A DNA stretch of 58,630 bases from positions 1 through 58,630 of the forward strand of contig JACQCD010000067.1 of the NCBI GenBank assembly GCA_016201825.1, given 5' to 3'. The stretch comes from Nitrospirota bacterium. Lineage in GTDB: Bacteria > Nitrospirota > Nitrospiria > 2-01-FULL-66-17. The position numbers and the translations under genes are program-made. The notes below the pieces were generated by a model that did not search any database, had not been told where the DNA came from, and saw nothing but the letters and a program-made list of their open reading frames with translations. Positions 48,148-58,290 of this stretch are shown in pieces (position 1 is the stretch's first letter; every line of letters starts with the position of its first letter).

Positions 48148-50752
48148 GGTAAAAGTGGGGAGCCTGCTCTTTGGGTTTTAGGCTCTCTTCAACATGAATG
48201 GGAAAGGCGACGTCGAACCGAGTGACCACGGGATACAGGCCGAGAAAGTCGTGGGTCAGCCGCAGTCCAACCCCCACGTCGGTTCGGTAACGGCTGTATG
48301 AGGACACCGTCCCGATGTCCGCAAAGGCGGCTGCTTGGAGCCGCCGGAGGACGGTGATGCCCCCCAGATTGGTTTCGAGCTCGCGAATGAGCGGATAGCG
48401 GTATTCCAGCGACCCCAGAACGATAGACTCCCCGGACAGGTTCGTCGGGGAATACCCGCGCATCCCTCCGCTGCCTCCCAGATCGTATCGACGTTCCTCA
48501 TGCAATCCCCCCAATGATTGGCCCACCACGGCGCGACCCGCGACCTCGTGAAGCGTTGCGACCGGCCACTGTCGATGAATGTCAAGACGGAGCTTGATGG
48601 CGTGAGGATGGGGGCTGCCGACCACTTTCTGAGCGAGATCGGTCGTAAATGTCGAATACGGGATGTTCCCGAAGACCAGCCGCTGGATGTCGGCTGAATA
48701 GATCAGGGGGGTTTTGGCGTTGGAAACGGTGTGTGTGAGGTGAAGAGCTGTGAACGGTGCGGTCGACGCACTGGTGGCCAGCGGGATATTCTGCTTGCTA
48801 TAGGAGACGGCCAAGCTGAGCGACTGACGCGTTAAGTAGGACAGGATGTCGCTGTCATAGCTGTGGCCGAATCCGGCTGTCGCGGCCGTTGATGTGTCGC
48901 TTTTGGAGTAACTGAAACGCAGAATATTGTCTTCATCGTACAGACGCTGGAAATACGCGCTGAAATCGTAACTCAAGTTCTTTGTTTGGAGATCGTAACT
49001 AAAACCGGGGAAATTCTCCAAGATGAATTTGATGGCGGGCGGTTGCCGGTCGTTGAATCGCTGAGGATCGCTGGTTTTATGATCGGGGTCGAGGTGCACG
49101 ACCGTGACCGGTGACGGCGTGACGAAGGTCTCCTGGTACGAAGGTTCGTAGGAGAGCCAGGTGGTGGTCAGCGGTGGGCCCCTGCGCTGGCGGAGCCGAA
49201 TGGCCACCGGCTCGATCCCTTCGCCGGTCCTGGTGATGGCGAGCGTGGTGTGATAGCCGTCGGGTCTGCGTTCCTCCGTCACGGAAGCGATGGCGTAGTC
49301 GGTCGAGGGATTGACCGACAGCCATTGCCGATAGAACCATTCAAGGTCGCGATTGGTGGTCTCTTGAGCGACCTCGCGAAACGGTCTCGGCGTGTGTTGC
49401 GTCACCAGCTCTACGTAATCGTGCAAGAGGTTGTCAATCGTCGGCTGTCCCAAGAGGGCCGTCAGCTTGAAGAGCATCGTCGAGCCGTCGGGGCGCCGGT
49501 TGTTGAAGAGCGCGATATCTTCTCGTGGAATGATGGGGGTGGCCTCTTTGAAGTAGACCTGTCGGAGTGGGAGTTTCTTGGAATAGAGGATCTGGTCCAC
49601 GAGTGGATAAAACGAGAACGGTTTGAGCAGCCGCAGCAGATTGGGGGGATGTCGATAGCGATCTTTCATGTACAGTTGCGAGCCGGCTTCGGCAAGTCCT
49701 TCCAGGACCCATGCCTCCTCGTCAGGGAGCCGGGCTCGCCACAGCGCAAAGAGCAGACTCTTGATGAGTTCCGCCTCGTGGTATTTCTGCAACGGCCAGA
49801 AGACCTGAAACAGTCGGGTGCTGACCAGGCTGACGCCTTCGTGAGGCGACACGAGATTCTGATGTAAGTAGGCTGCGGCAAGCACCACCTCGGGGATCGG
49901 GGCGTTTCCGTATTCCCGGCGGTAAAACGCGAGCCCGTGGCGCAGCGTCTCCATGATCTTGGCCACGTATCGGCGGTCGGGGGGAAGGAAGAAATACCTG
50001 AGGCGAGTGGGGCCATCCTGTTCGACGCGCTCGAGGTACGACGGGCTGAATGCGAGCGCGACGGTGGTTGATCGCTCGGACCGATGGATCCACGTCGTTG
50101 TCTCGCTCTGGGGATCGCCCGGCTCCGCCTCCGCGCCGGCGACGGTCATGCCTCGCGGCGTGGTGATCCTCACGAGGAATTGGGCCGGATCGGGCAACAT
50201 GTCAACGGCCCACTCGCCTTCGCGGAAGGCAGGCACGTAGGGATACCATCCGCCTTGTACCACCGTCACGCCGTGAAACTGCCCGAACACGCCGAATTTC
50301 TCCGGAATCACGGTGGTGAACCCGACCCGAAGGCGGATCGATCGTTCCGGAGGCAGGGGCTGGGGCAGAAACACCCGCGCGAGCATGTGCGGTCCGGCGC
50401 CATCGACGATCCCGAACTGCAGGGCGCCGCCGTCGTCCGTTTCGACGGTCGTGAGCGTGATCGATCCTGGATTGAACTCGCGGGGGTAGATCGCTTCAGA
50501 CTGGGTCCGATCGAGGGCCGGGTCGGGTTCGCGGTAGAGATTGGGATAGAGAATCAGCAGCACATCGCCGAGCTTGTCCTCCGAATGGTTGGTGACGGTC
50601 AGCAGGATGACGCCGCTGAGCGTGTGGCTGGCTGGCGAAAACGCGACGTTCATGTCATAGCGGACATCGAGCGGCGCAGCGGTGACGGGAGCCGCTGCCC
50701 ATAGAAAAAGGGCGGCCGCGTAAGCGACCCGCCCCCACCTGGACCGTTTCAT
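48125..50752 (-). CDS. M1-peptidase-like (degenerate) N-terminal region fused to Omp85/D15-type beta-barrel
   Basis: YHEAELIKSLLFALWRARLPDEEAWVLEGLAEAG resembles the M1 zinc region without HExxH; C-terminal LGGSGGMRGYSPTNLSGESIVLGSLEYRYPL and AAFADIGTV... typical of surface-antigen barrels. Confidence 0.8.
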   Translation of the reverse strand: MKRSRWGRVAYAAALFLWAAAPVTAAPLDVRYDMNVAFSPASHTLSGVILLTVTNHSEDKLGDVLLILYPNLYREPDPALDRTQSEAIYPREFNPGSITLTTVETDDGGALQFGIVDGAGPHMLARVFLPQPLPPERSIRLRVGFTTVIPEKFGVFGQFHGVTVVQGGWYPYVPAFREGEWAVDMLPDPAQFLVRITTPRGMTVAGAEAEPGDPQSETTTWIHRSERSTTVALAFSPSYLERVEQDGPTRLRYFFLPPDRRYVAKIMETLRHGLAFYRREYGNAPIPEVVLAAAYLHQNLVSPHEGVSLVSTRLFQVFWPLQKYHEAELIKSLLFALWRARLPDEEAWVLEGLAEAGSQLYMKDRYRHPPNLLRLLKPFSFYPLVDQILYSKKLPLRQVYFKEATPIIPREDIALFNNRRPDGSTMLFKLTALLGQPTIDNLLHDYVELVTQHTPRPFREVAQETTNRDLEWFYRQWLSVNPSTDYAIASVTEERRPDGYHTTLAITRTGEGIEPVAIRLRQRRGPPLTTTWLSYEPSYQETFVTPSPVTVVHLDPDHKTSDPQRFNDRQPPAIKFILENFPGFSYDLQTKNLSYDFSAYFQRLYDEDNILRFSYSKSDTSTAATAGFGHSYDSDILSYLTRQSLSLAVSYSKQNIPLATSASTAPFTALHLTHTVSNAKTPLIYSADIQRLVFGNIPYSTFTTDLAQKVVGSPHPHAIKLRLDIHRQWPVATLHEVAGRAVVGQSLGGLHEERRYDLGGSGGMRGYSPTNLSGESIVLGSLEYRYPLIRELETNLGGITVLRRLQAAAFADIGTVSSYSRYRTDVGVGLRLTHDFLGLYPVVTRFDVAFPIHVEESLKPKEQAPHFYLTAGQPF

Positions 50753-50841
50753 GGCGAAAGTATACCAGCAAGTGGTGGGGGCGGTCGATGCGTGCGGAAG
50801 GCACCTTGCGCGGCGCCGACGCCTTCTGCTAGAGTGGGCCC

Positions 50842-52065
50842 ATGGAGCCTATCGTGACGGCGTTTGGAGCGGGAGCCTCGGTGGAGGCGGACACCGTGTT
50901 GGCGGCGAAAGACGCATGCAGCCAGGCGGCGAAAGACTGCACGGGACCGGTTGATTTGGCGGTGGTCTTTGTGTCGCCCCACCATGCCGAGCACCTGGAC
51001 GAGGTCGCCGTCGTTGTGAACGAATGCTTTGCACCCCGTGTTTTGCTGGGATGCACCGGTGAGGGCATTATCGGGGGGGACCAGGAGATCGAACGACAGC
51101 CCGCGGTGACGGTCTGGGTCGCTCGGATGCCAGGGGTGGCCCTCACCCCGTTCCACGTGTCGTTCCACCAGACGGCGGATGGGCTGAGGGTGGAAGGGTG
51201 GCCGGACCAGATGTCCGCTGAGCCGACACCGGTGTTCGTGCTCCTGGCTGAGCCGTTTTCCACTCCGGGCACGGAATTTCTGTCGTTTCTCGAACAACGC
51301 GTTCCCGGAGCGCTCGCCGTGGGTGGTATGGCGAGTGGCGGACGCGGTCCGGGCCAAAATCGGCTGTTGCTCGACGGGGTCGTCGTTGAAGAGGGTGTCG
51401 TGGGCGTCGCGTTGACCGGGGATGTGCGGGTGGTCACCGTCGTGTCGCAGGGATGTCGGCCCATCGGGGAGCGGTTTCTGATCACGAAAGCGGAGGAGAA
51501 CATCATTTATGAGCTGGGCGGCCGCCCGGCGTTCACGTGCCTGCAGGAGATGTATGCGGCGTTGTCGCCCGAGGAGCAGGAGATGGCGCGGCGAGGACTC
51601 CACCTGGGGGTGACGATCAACGAGGCCCAAGCCGAGTTTGACCGGGGCGATTTCTTGGTGCGAGGGTTGGTAGGAGTCGATCAAAACGAGGGAAGCCTCG
51701 CAATCGGCGACCTGGTGAACGAGGGGCAGACGGTTCAGTTTCACCTGCGCGATCGCGAAACGGCCAGCGAAGATTTTCGTTGCTTGCTCGAGACGCAGAA
51801 GCTGCAGTTGGCGGGTGCGCGGCCGGAAGCGGCGCTGTTGTTTAGCTGCAATGGACGGGGGCGCCGGCTCTTCGGTCGGCCGCATCATGATGTGACCGCC
51901 GTGCGCGCGCATTTCGGGGAGCTTCCGGTTTCGGGGTTTTTCGCCCAAGGGGAGATCGGACCGGTGGGAGGAGAGAACTTCCTCCACGGCTTCACGGCGA
52001 GCGTGGCCATCTTTTGCCGTCCCCTCGACCGCTCGAGCGCGGCGGGGAATCGGAATGTCCCGTGA
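50842..52065 (+). CDS. FIST-domain (FIST_N/FIST_C) sensory protein
   Basis: VLLGCTGEGIIGGDQEIERQPAVTVWVARMPG; GGMASGG; ALLFSCNGRGRRLFGRPHHDVTAVRAHFGELPVSGFFAQGEIGPVGGENFLHGFTAS. Confidence 0.9.
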   Translation: MEPIVTAFGAGASVEADTVLAAKDACSQAAKDCTGPVDLAVVFVSPHHAEHLDEVAVVVNECFAPRVLLGCTGEGIIGGDQEIERQPAVTVWVARMPGVALTPFHVSFHQTADGLRVEGWPDQMSAEPTPVFVLLAEPFSTPGTEFLSFLEQRVPGALAVGGMASGGRGPGQNRLLLDGVVVEEGVVGVALTGDVRVVTVVSQGCRPIGERFLITKAEENIIYELGGRPAFTCLQEMYAALSPEEQEMARRGLHLGVTINEAQAEFDRGDFLVRGLVGVDQNEGSLAIGDLVNEGQTVQFHLRDRETASEDFRCLLETQKLQLAGARPEAALLFSCNGRGRRLFGRPHHDVTAVRAHFGELPVSGFFAQGEIGPVGGENFLHGFTASVAIFCRPLDRSSAAGNRNVP

Positions 52066-52550
52066 GGCCCTGGCGACCTCCTGAACGTGGGAGAGGGCCG
52101 GCCCCATCGGGCCCTCGCCCACCGCGCCAGGGCGCCGGGAAGCGGCGCCCGCCCGATGCCGCCGGCGGCCGCAGCGGCCCGCGGTCGGCGCTGACGAAGT
52201 CCATCGATGCCTTTGAACTGTTCTGCGCGTATCACCTGGGGATCGGGCCGGACAAACGCTACGCGCACGCCAACATCCACGATGTCGCCCGGCGGTTCGG
52301 GGCGGACGCTGGAGTGATCCGGCAAGCGCTTCAGGAGCATGGGATGGACCCCGAAGCGATGATGAACCGGGATTTCGATCTCGCGATGGCGCAACTCGAC
52401 ATCCAGGTGGCGCCGGAAGGCATCGACCGGGTCGAATTGGCCAAAGATCTGTATGCGCAGTTCCGGTCCGCGGCCCACAAGCCGCGTGATTGGCGCCGCC
52501 TGTTGGCGGAAGACGAGCGGGAAAACGCCAAAACGTTCGGCCGCCGATGA
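52062..52550 (+). CDS. Hypothetical protein, disordered Pro/Arg/Gly-rich N-terminus plus helical domain
   Basis: GTGA overlap with FIST gene; SALTKSIDAFELFCAYHLGIGPDKRYAHANIHDVARRFGADAGVIRQALQEHGMDPEAMMNRDFDLAMAQLDIQVAPEGIDRVELAKDLYAQF. Confidence 0.7.
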   Translation: MRPWRPPERGRGPAPSGPRPPRQGAGKRRPPDAAGGRSGPRSALTKSIDAFELFCAYHLGIGPDKRYAHANIHDVARRFGADAGVIRQALQEHGMDPEAMMNRDFDLAMAQLDIQVAPEGIDRVELAKDLYAQFRSAAHKPRDWRRLLAEDERENAKTFGRR

Positions 52551-52789
52551 CGAGGGAGGGACAATCTGACGTGAAGCCGAGTCGAACCGGTCGGCGCAGT
52601 TCCAAAGCTCCGGCCGCTCAGAAACCGCCCGCGGGGCGCAACCCCTCTTCGAAGCCCGGTCCCGCACTGGTCCAGCACCGGACCGGGTTTGTCCCGTCGC
52701 TGACCGGCGGGAAGACGACGATGGCGTCTCGCGCGCCTCGCGGCTCCCGCAGCCCCAAAACGCCGAAAGCCGGTCACGCCAAGCGATAG
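52547..52789 (+). CDS. Putative small basic disordered protein
   Basis: ATGA overlap with the preceding gene; MTREGQSDVKPSRTGRRSSKAPAAQKPPAGRNPSSKPG... Confidence 0.45.
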   Translation: MTREGQSDVKPSRTGRRSSKAPAAQKPPAGRNPSSKPGPALVQHRTGFVPSLTGGKTTMASRAPRGSRSPKTPKAGHAKR

Positions 52790-54297
52790 ATCGCGCCAAA
52801 TTTCCCTTCCAGATAGGTCATGAAATGCTCCGGGTTGAGCGGCTCCCCGGTGATCCGTCGGAGCAGGGCATCCGAAGAGTGCGTTCGGCCCCAGCGGTGA
52901 ATGCGGTCGCGCAGCCAGCTCACCAGCGGGTCGAGCCGGCCTCCCTCGATGAGGGTGGGAAGATCGGCGAGGTCGCGCTGAGCCTGCTGCCAGAACTGCG
53001 CGGCGTAGAGATTGCCGAGGGTGTAGGTGGGGAAGTATCCGAACGCCCCGTGCGCCCAATGGATGTCTTGAAGCACTCCTTCGCCGTCGTCCCGCGGCGT
53101 GACGCCCAGCGTTCCGTGCATGGCCTCGTTCCACGCTTGAGGTAAATCCGCCGGACTGAGCTGCCCCGCGATGAGCTGCTGTTCGAGCTCATACCGGACA
53201 ATGATGTGAAAATTGTAGGTCAACTCGTCCGCCTCCACCCGGATCAGCGAGGGCTTGACGGTGTTGATCGCGGCGTGGAACTCCTCCAGCGAGACGCGGG
53301 CCAGCGGCCCGGGGAAGGCTTGGCGCAACAGGGGGTAGAAATGTCGCCACAATTCGATCGATCGCCCCACGCAATTTTCCCAGAGTCGAGATTGGCTCTC
53401 GTGCATCCCGAGCGAGACGGCCTCGCCCAGCGGCGTCCCGTAGTAGGCGGGGTCGAGGCCCTGGTCGTAGAGGCCGTGGCCTCCTTCGTGCAAACAACTA
53501 AAGAGCGACGACGTGACGTCCTCCGCCGAGACCCGGGTCGTGACCCGCACGTCGGTCGGGTGGAAGCCGGTGGTGAACGGATGCGCCGACTGGTCGAGCC
53601 GGCCGTGGTCGAAACGGTATCCCATCGCGGAGAGTAGGAGCGACCCGAAGGCCAGTTGGCGCTGCGCGTCATAGGGGCCGGCGGGGAGCGGGGCGGGACG
53701 GACGGGCGAGTCCATGATCCGAGCCAAGAGGGCCGAGAGCGCGGTCTTCAGCTCCGCGAAGAGCGGGGTGAGACGGGATGCGGTCATCCCGGGCTCGAAG
53801 GCGTCCACCAGCGCGTCGTAGGCCGTTTCGGAATACCCCAGGTACGCCGCCTCCTCGCGTTTGAGCGTGACGATCGCGGTCAGGTGGGGAAGGAAGAGCG
53901 CGTAATCCCGTTTCTCCCGCGCGCCCAGCCAGGCCTCGTGCGCGAGCGCGCAGGTTCTCTCCAGATGCGAGACGAACGGCGTGGGCAGCCGCTTCGCGCG
54001 ACGGTAGTCCCGCAGGACCTCGCGGAGCACTGCGCGTGCAGGCGCGTCGGCCTCCGGGTCGAGTATCGTTCCGTTGTCGACGTCGATCCAACGCCAGAGC
54101 AGCTCCTCCATCTCAGGAGCGGTGAACCGTTCGTGTGCCAACCCCTGGACGGTGGCAAGGACCTCGGCCCGCGCGCCGCTCCCGCCGCGCGGCATGTACG
54201 TCTCCTGATCCCACGAGAGGACCGACGAGGCGCTCTGCAGATGCGCGATCTGGGTCAAATAGGCGGTCAGCGGGTGGAGGTCAGCGAGCGTGAGCAC
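52774..54297 (-). CDS. M32-family carboxypeptidase (Taq type)
   Basis: SSVLSWDQETYMPRGG; zinc motif LHEGGHGLYDQGL; GMHESQSRLWENCVGRS. Confidence 0.95.
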   Translation of the reverse strand: MLTLADLHPLTAYLTQIAHLQSASSVLSWDQETYMPRGGSGARAEVLATVQGLAHERFTAPEMEELLWRWIDVDNGTILDPEADAPARAVLREVLRDYRRAKRLPTPFVSHLERTCALAHEAWLGAREKRDYALFLPHLTAIVTLKREEAAYLGYSETAYDALVDAFEPGMTASRLTPLFAELKTALSALLARIMDSPVRPAPLPAGPYDAQRQLAFGSLLLSAMGYRFDHGRLDQSAHPFTTGFHPTDVRVTTRVSAEDVTSSLFSCLHEGGHGLYDQGLDPAYYGTPLGEAVSLGMHESQSRLWENCVGRSIELWRHFYPLLRQAFPGPLARVSLEEFHAAINTVKPSLIRVEADELTYNFHIIVRYELEQQLIAGQLSPADLPQAWNEAMHGTLGVTPRDDGEGVLQDIHWAHGAFGYFPTYTLGNLYAAQFWQQAQRDLADLPTLIEGGRLDPLVSWLRDRIHRWGRTHSSDALLRRITGEPLNPEHFMTYLEGKFGAIYRLA

Positions 54298-54316
54298 GGG
54301 GGTCTCCTTCGGGGTC

Positions 54317-55000
54317 TCAGCGTGGAGCCGGTTTCACGAGCAGCGGGCGGAGCACCGGCCAGATCCGCTCAACGACGATTCCGTACCCTTCCGATGTGGG
54401 GTGGAGGCCGTCGGCCTGGGTGAGGCCGGCCACGCCGGCGACTCCCTCGAGGAAAAAGGGGATCAAGGGCGTGTGGTACCGGCGGGCGAGATCGGGAAAG
54501 ACGGAGGCAAACGCGTGGCCGTACTCGGGCCCGTAATTGGGCGGCACACGCATTCCCGCCAACACGACGGTCACTCCCGCGGCCTGAAACCGTTCGATGA
54601 TCCGCGCGAGGTTGGCTCGGGTCATCGTGGGCGAGAGCCCCCGCAGGCCGTCGTTCGCGCCGAGTTCCACGATCGCGATGTCGGGCCGGCTCTGCAGCGC
54701 CCAGTCCACCCGGCGCAAGCCCCCGGCGGTCGTCTCGCCGCTGACCCCCGCGTTGATCACCCGATACGCGTACTCGTCCTTGCGCAGGCGCCGCTCCAAG
54801 CGGGCCGGGTAGGCCTCATCGACCGGTACCCCCAATCCCGCGGTCAGACTGTCACCAAAGGCGAGGATCGTGTTCATGACGGGCGGGGCGTCGGCGGCAA
54901 ACACGAACGGAGGGAAGAGGGCCACCGCGCAGGATACCGCTACCGCGCACCACGCGACGGCGACGTGGCTCGCCTGAGGCCCAACCGGCTCGGCTCGCAC
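54317..55000 (-). CDS. GDSL/TesA-like arylesterase with N-terminal signal sequence (GTG start at 55000 inferred)
   Basis: MNTILAFGDSLTAGLGVP; NAGVSGETTAGG; VELGANDGLRG; DGLHPTSEGY. Confidence 0.9.
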   Translation of the reverse strand: MRAEPVGPQASHVAVAWCAVAVSCAVALFPPFVFAADAPPVMNTILAFGDSLTAGLGVPVDEAYPARLERRLRKDEYAYRVINAGVSGETTAGGLRRVDWALQSRPDIAIVELGANDGLRGLSPTMTRANLARIIERFQAAGVTVVLAGMRVPPNYGPEYGHAFASVFPDLARRYHTPLIPFFLEGVAGVAGLTQADGLHPTSEGYGIVVERIWPVLRPLLVKPAPR

Positions 55001-55055
55001 GGGGTTCAGTGTATAATGAGAACCCCATGAACCGCAACGGTCCTCGAACAAGGGG

Positions 55056-55739
55056 ATGATCGCGCTCCGGCACGTCGTCATGCGTCTAACGGCCGGGGGG
55101 CGTTCGATCACCATTCTCGACGATCTCACTCTCGAGATTCCCTCCAAGCAGTTTGTCGCGGTCGTCGGTCCCTCGGGAAGCGGGAAGTCCACCCTGCTCG
55201 CCCTGATCGCGGGGCTGGACGCGCCGACCGCCGGGACGATCGCGCTCGACGGCGTGGACCTCGGCGGCCTGGATGAAGATGCGCTCGCCGGGTTGCGGCT
55301 GGAGAAGATCGGGGTCGTCTTCCAGGCGTTTCACTTGATTCCCACGCTGACCGCGCTCGAAAACGTCGCCGTGCCGCTGGAGTTGGCCGGCGATCCGGAT
55401 CCCCTCGGTCGGGCGCGCGAGTTGCTGGACGAGGTGGACCTCGCCGCACGAGCGGATCATTATCCCGTCCAGCTTTCCGGCGGTGAGCAGCAGCGGGTCG
55501 CCCTGGCGAGGGCCTGCGCGAGGCGGCCCCCGCTGCTGCTGGCTGACGAACCCACCGGCAATCTTGACGCCGCGACCGGCGCCCACGTGATGGCGCTCTT
55601 GCGTCGGATGCACCGGGACTACGGCAGCACCCTGGTGCTGGTGACCCACGACGCGGGGCTCGCCGCATCGGCCGACCGCATCGTGACGCTGCGCGACGGG
55701 CACATCGTGTCCGATACCGGCGGGACCGGAGACGGGTGA
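55056..55739 (+). CDS. ABC transporter ATPase, YbbA/LolD type
   Basis: [52 protein letters not shown]. Confidence 0.95.
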   Translation: MIALRHVVMRLTAGGRSITILDDLTLEIPSKQFVAVVGPSGSGKSTLLALIAGLDAPTAGTIALDGVDLGGLDEDALAGLRLEKIGVVFQAFHLIPTLTALENVAVPLELAGDPDPLGRARELLDEVDLAARADHYPVQLSGGEQQRVALARACARRPPLLLADEPTGNLDAATGAHVMALLRRMHRDYGSTLVLVTHDAGLAASADRIVTLRDGHIVSDTGGTGDG

Positions 55740-58264
55740 TGCCGCGTCGCCGCCGATCGCCGTTTGCGCTGCGGATGGCGATCCGGGATCTCGGCGCCGG
55801 CTCACGCCATTTCGTGGCGGTGCTCGCCGCGATCGGCCTGGGAGTGGGCGCGGTGGTCGCCGTGGGCACGACGGCCGACGCGGTCCGTCGGACGGTCGCG
55901 CGCGAGGCACGCAGTCTCCTGGCGGCGGACGTCGAGATCAAAGCGTCGCGGGCATTGTCCGATCGCGCCGCCTCGGTCGTCGATGCGCTTCCAACCCGCG
56001 GCGTCGCCCTGACCCGCGTGACGGAGTTGATCGCAATGGCGGCGTCGCCGCAAGCATCGCTCTTGGTCGAGCTCAAGGCGGTGGAGGACGGGTACCCCTT
56101 TTATGGCCGTCTTGAGACGGAGCCGGTGGATGCTTTGTCCGGTCTGCCGACGGGGCCGACGTATGGTGCCGTGGTCCAAGACGCGTTCCTCATCCGCACC
56201 GGTCTTCGGCCGGGCGATCGATTCACGATCGGGCGCGCCGAGTTCGTCGCGGCCGCGGTCTTGCGCGGTGAGCCGGATCGGGCAGCCGGGGCCTTCAGCC
56301 TCGGTCCCCGCGTACTCATTGCGCGGAGCGCATTGGATGCCACCGGGCTCATCCAGCCGGGGAGCCGCGTCCGGTATCGGGTGTTGCTGCGCGTTCCCGA
56401 GGGGATGGGCGCCGAAGCGCTCCGCGACGAGCTGCGGACGGCGCTCGCCGACGAGCCGGTCGAGATCACCGCGTACCCCGACGCGCAGCCTCAACTGAGG
56501 CGGTCGCTCGATCGGCTCGCGACGTATCTGGGCCTCGTGGGGCTGACGGCGCTCCTGATCGGCGGCGTGGGGGTGGCGGGAAGCATCCGGGCCCACCTCG
56601 CCGAGCACTGGCAGACGATCGCCTTGCTCAAGTGCCTGGGCGCGCGCTCGGCCGTGATCCTGCGCGTCTATCTCTTGGAAACGATCGCGCTCGGTCTCGG
56701 TGGAAGCTTCCTCGGCGTGCTCGTCGGGACCGGGAGCCACCTTGTCCTGCGCGGCGTGGCCGCGTCAGTGGTGGGGCTCGATCTGGGCGGCGTTCCCAGC
56801 CCGTGGCCTGTTGTGCGGGGGCTGGCGATCGGGGTGACGGCGGCGCTGTTGTTCGCGCTCTGGCCGCTGCTCCAGGTGGCACGGCAGTCTCCCGCGTCGA
56901 TCTTCCGGCGCGAGGTCGCGCCCTCACGCACCACCTCCCGCGCCTCGTGGACGGTGGCCGTCGTGTTGGGCTTGGGGTTGAGCGCGCTGGCGTGGTGGCA
57001 AGCCGGAGCGTGGAGGATGGCCGCGCTCTTTGCGGGCGCGGTGGTCGCGGCCGTGACGCTGCTGGGCGGCGCGGCCTGGGCGGTCGCGCGCGTGGCGCGC
57101 GCGGTACCTCGCCCACGCCGTTTGGCGTGGCGTCGCGGCGTCGCGAGTCTGTACCGACCGGGGGCGCGGACGACGGCGATCGTGGTCTCGCTCGGGGTGG
57201 GGGTGATGGTGGTGCTCGGGGTGACGCTGGTGGAGCACGCCGTGCGCGCCGAACTCGTCGGCCAACTCCCCGTCGATGCGCCGAGCGTGTTCTTCATCGA
57301 CATTCAACCGGACCAGCGGGACGCGTTCGCGTCGCTGCTGGCGTCCCGGTCCGTCACGGTGGAGCTGACGCCGATCGTGAGGTCGCGGCTGGCGTCCCTC
57401 AACGGCGCGTCGATCGGGTCAGAGGGGCCGCCCGGCACCAAGCCGGAAGACCGCTGGTATTTCACGCGAGAATACGTGCTGACGTTCCGCGACGATCTTC
57501 CCCGCGACAACACGGTGGTGGCGGGGACGTGGTGGGATCAGGCCCCCCACGAGACGAGTGTGTCGGTCGAGCAGGAAGCGGCGCGCCACCTCGGGGTGGC
57601 CGTCGGGTCGACGATGGTCTTCGATGTCCAAGGCGTACTCGTGACGGCGCGCGTGGCGAACCTGCGCTCGGTCAATTGGAATAATCGCTCGACCAATTTC
57701 TTCGTCATCTTCGCCCCGGGGGTGATCGAAGCGGCGCCCGTGACCTACGTCGGCGCCGCGCGGACGCCCGCCGTCGACGAGATCCCGCTGCAGCAAGCCG
57801 TGGTCGCCGCGTTCCCCAACGTGACGGCCATTCAAGTTCGCGATGTCTTGGCGTCGGCGGCTCGGGTGATCGATCGCATCACGCTGGCGATTCGCGCGGT
57901 GGCGGCCTTCACCGTGCTTGCGGGCTTCGTCGTCCTCGCGGGGGCGCTGGCGGCCACGCGGGAGGCCCGCCTGCGCGAGGCGATGATGTTCAAGGCGCTC
58001 GGCGCGACACGTCGTACGATCGCGCGTGCGTTTGCGATCGAGTTCGCCGTGCTGGGCGTGGTGGCCGGTGTCGTGGGCACCGCGCTCGCCACGGCGCTCG
58101 CGTGGGCCGTGCTCCGGTTCATCATCGAGATCCCGTGGCGCTGGGACGCCGTTCCGCTCCTTGCGGCGGTTGCGCTGACCGCCGCGGCCACGGTCGCGGT
58201 CGGGGTCGCGAGCACCCACCGACTGATCGGCAGGCGCCCGTTCCCCGTTCTGCGGGGCGAGTAG
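55736..58264 (+). CDS. ABC transporter permease, YbbP/FtsX type
   Basis: Multiple TM FtsX-like segments; IALLKCLGARSAVILRVYLLETIALGL; LREAMMFKALGATRRTIARAFAIEFAVLGVVAG; ATGA overlap with ATPase gene. Confidence 0.92.
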   Translation: MMPRRRRSPFALRMAIRDLGAGSRHFVAVLAAIGLGVGAVVAVGTTADAVRRTVAREARSLLAADVEIKASRALSDRAASVVDALPTRGVALTRVTELIAMAASPQASLLVELKAVEDGYPFYGRLETEPVDALSGLPTGPTYGAVVQDAFLIRTGLRPGDRFTIGRAEFVAAAVLRGEPDRAAGAFSLGPRVLIARSALDATGLIQPGSRVRYRVLLRVPEGMGAEALRDELRTALADEPVEITAYPDAQPQLRRSLDRLATYLGLVGLTALLIGGVGVAGSIRAHLAEHWQTIALLKCLGARSAVILRVYLLETIALGLGGSFLGVLVGTGSHLVLRGVAASVVGLDLGGVPSPWPVVRGLAIGVTAALLFALWPLLQVARQSPASIFRREVAPSRTTSRASWTVAVVLGLGLSALAWWQAGAWRMAALFAGAVVAAVTLLGGAAWAVARVARAVPRPRRLAWRRGVASLYRPGARTTAIVVSLGVGVMVVLGVTLVEHAVRAELVGQLPVDAPSVFFIDIQPDQRDAFASLLASRSVTVELTPIVRSRLASLNGASIGSEGPPGTKPEDRWYFTREYVLTFRDDLPRDNTVVAGTWWDQAPHETSVSVEQEAARHLGVAVGSTMVFDVQGVLVTARVANLRSVNWNNRSTNFFVIFAPGVIEAAPVTYVGAARTPAVDEIPLQQAVVAAFPNVTAIQVRDVLASAARVIDRITLAIRAVAAFTVLAGFVVLAGALAATREARLREAMMFKALGATRRTIARAFAIEFAVLGVVAGVVGTALATALAWAVLRFIIEIPWRWDAVPLLAAVALTAAATVAVGVASTHRLIGRRPFPVLRGE

Positions 58265-58290
58265 GCCCTCGTCACCCGCGGAGTTGTTCC

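Noticed and set aside
50749-52605. 618-aa minus-strand ORF spanning FIST gene
   Set aside because: Arg/Pro-rich, antisense to the FIST protein and the downstream coupled gene; likely artefact of high GC
55126-56076. Long Arg/Ala-rich minus-strand ORF opposite the ABC genes
   Set aside because: Shadow of YbbA/YbbP-like genes
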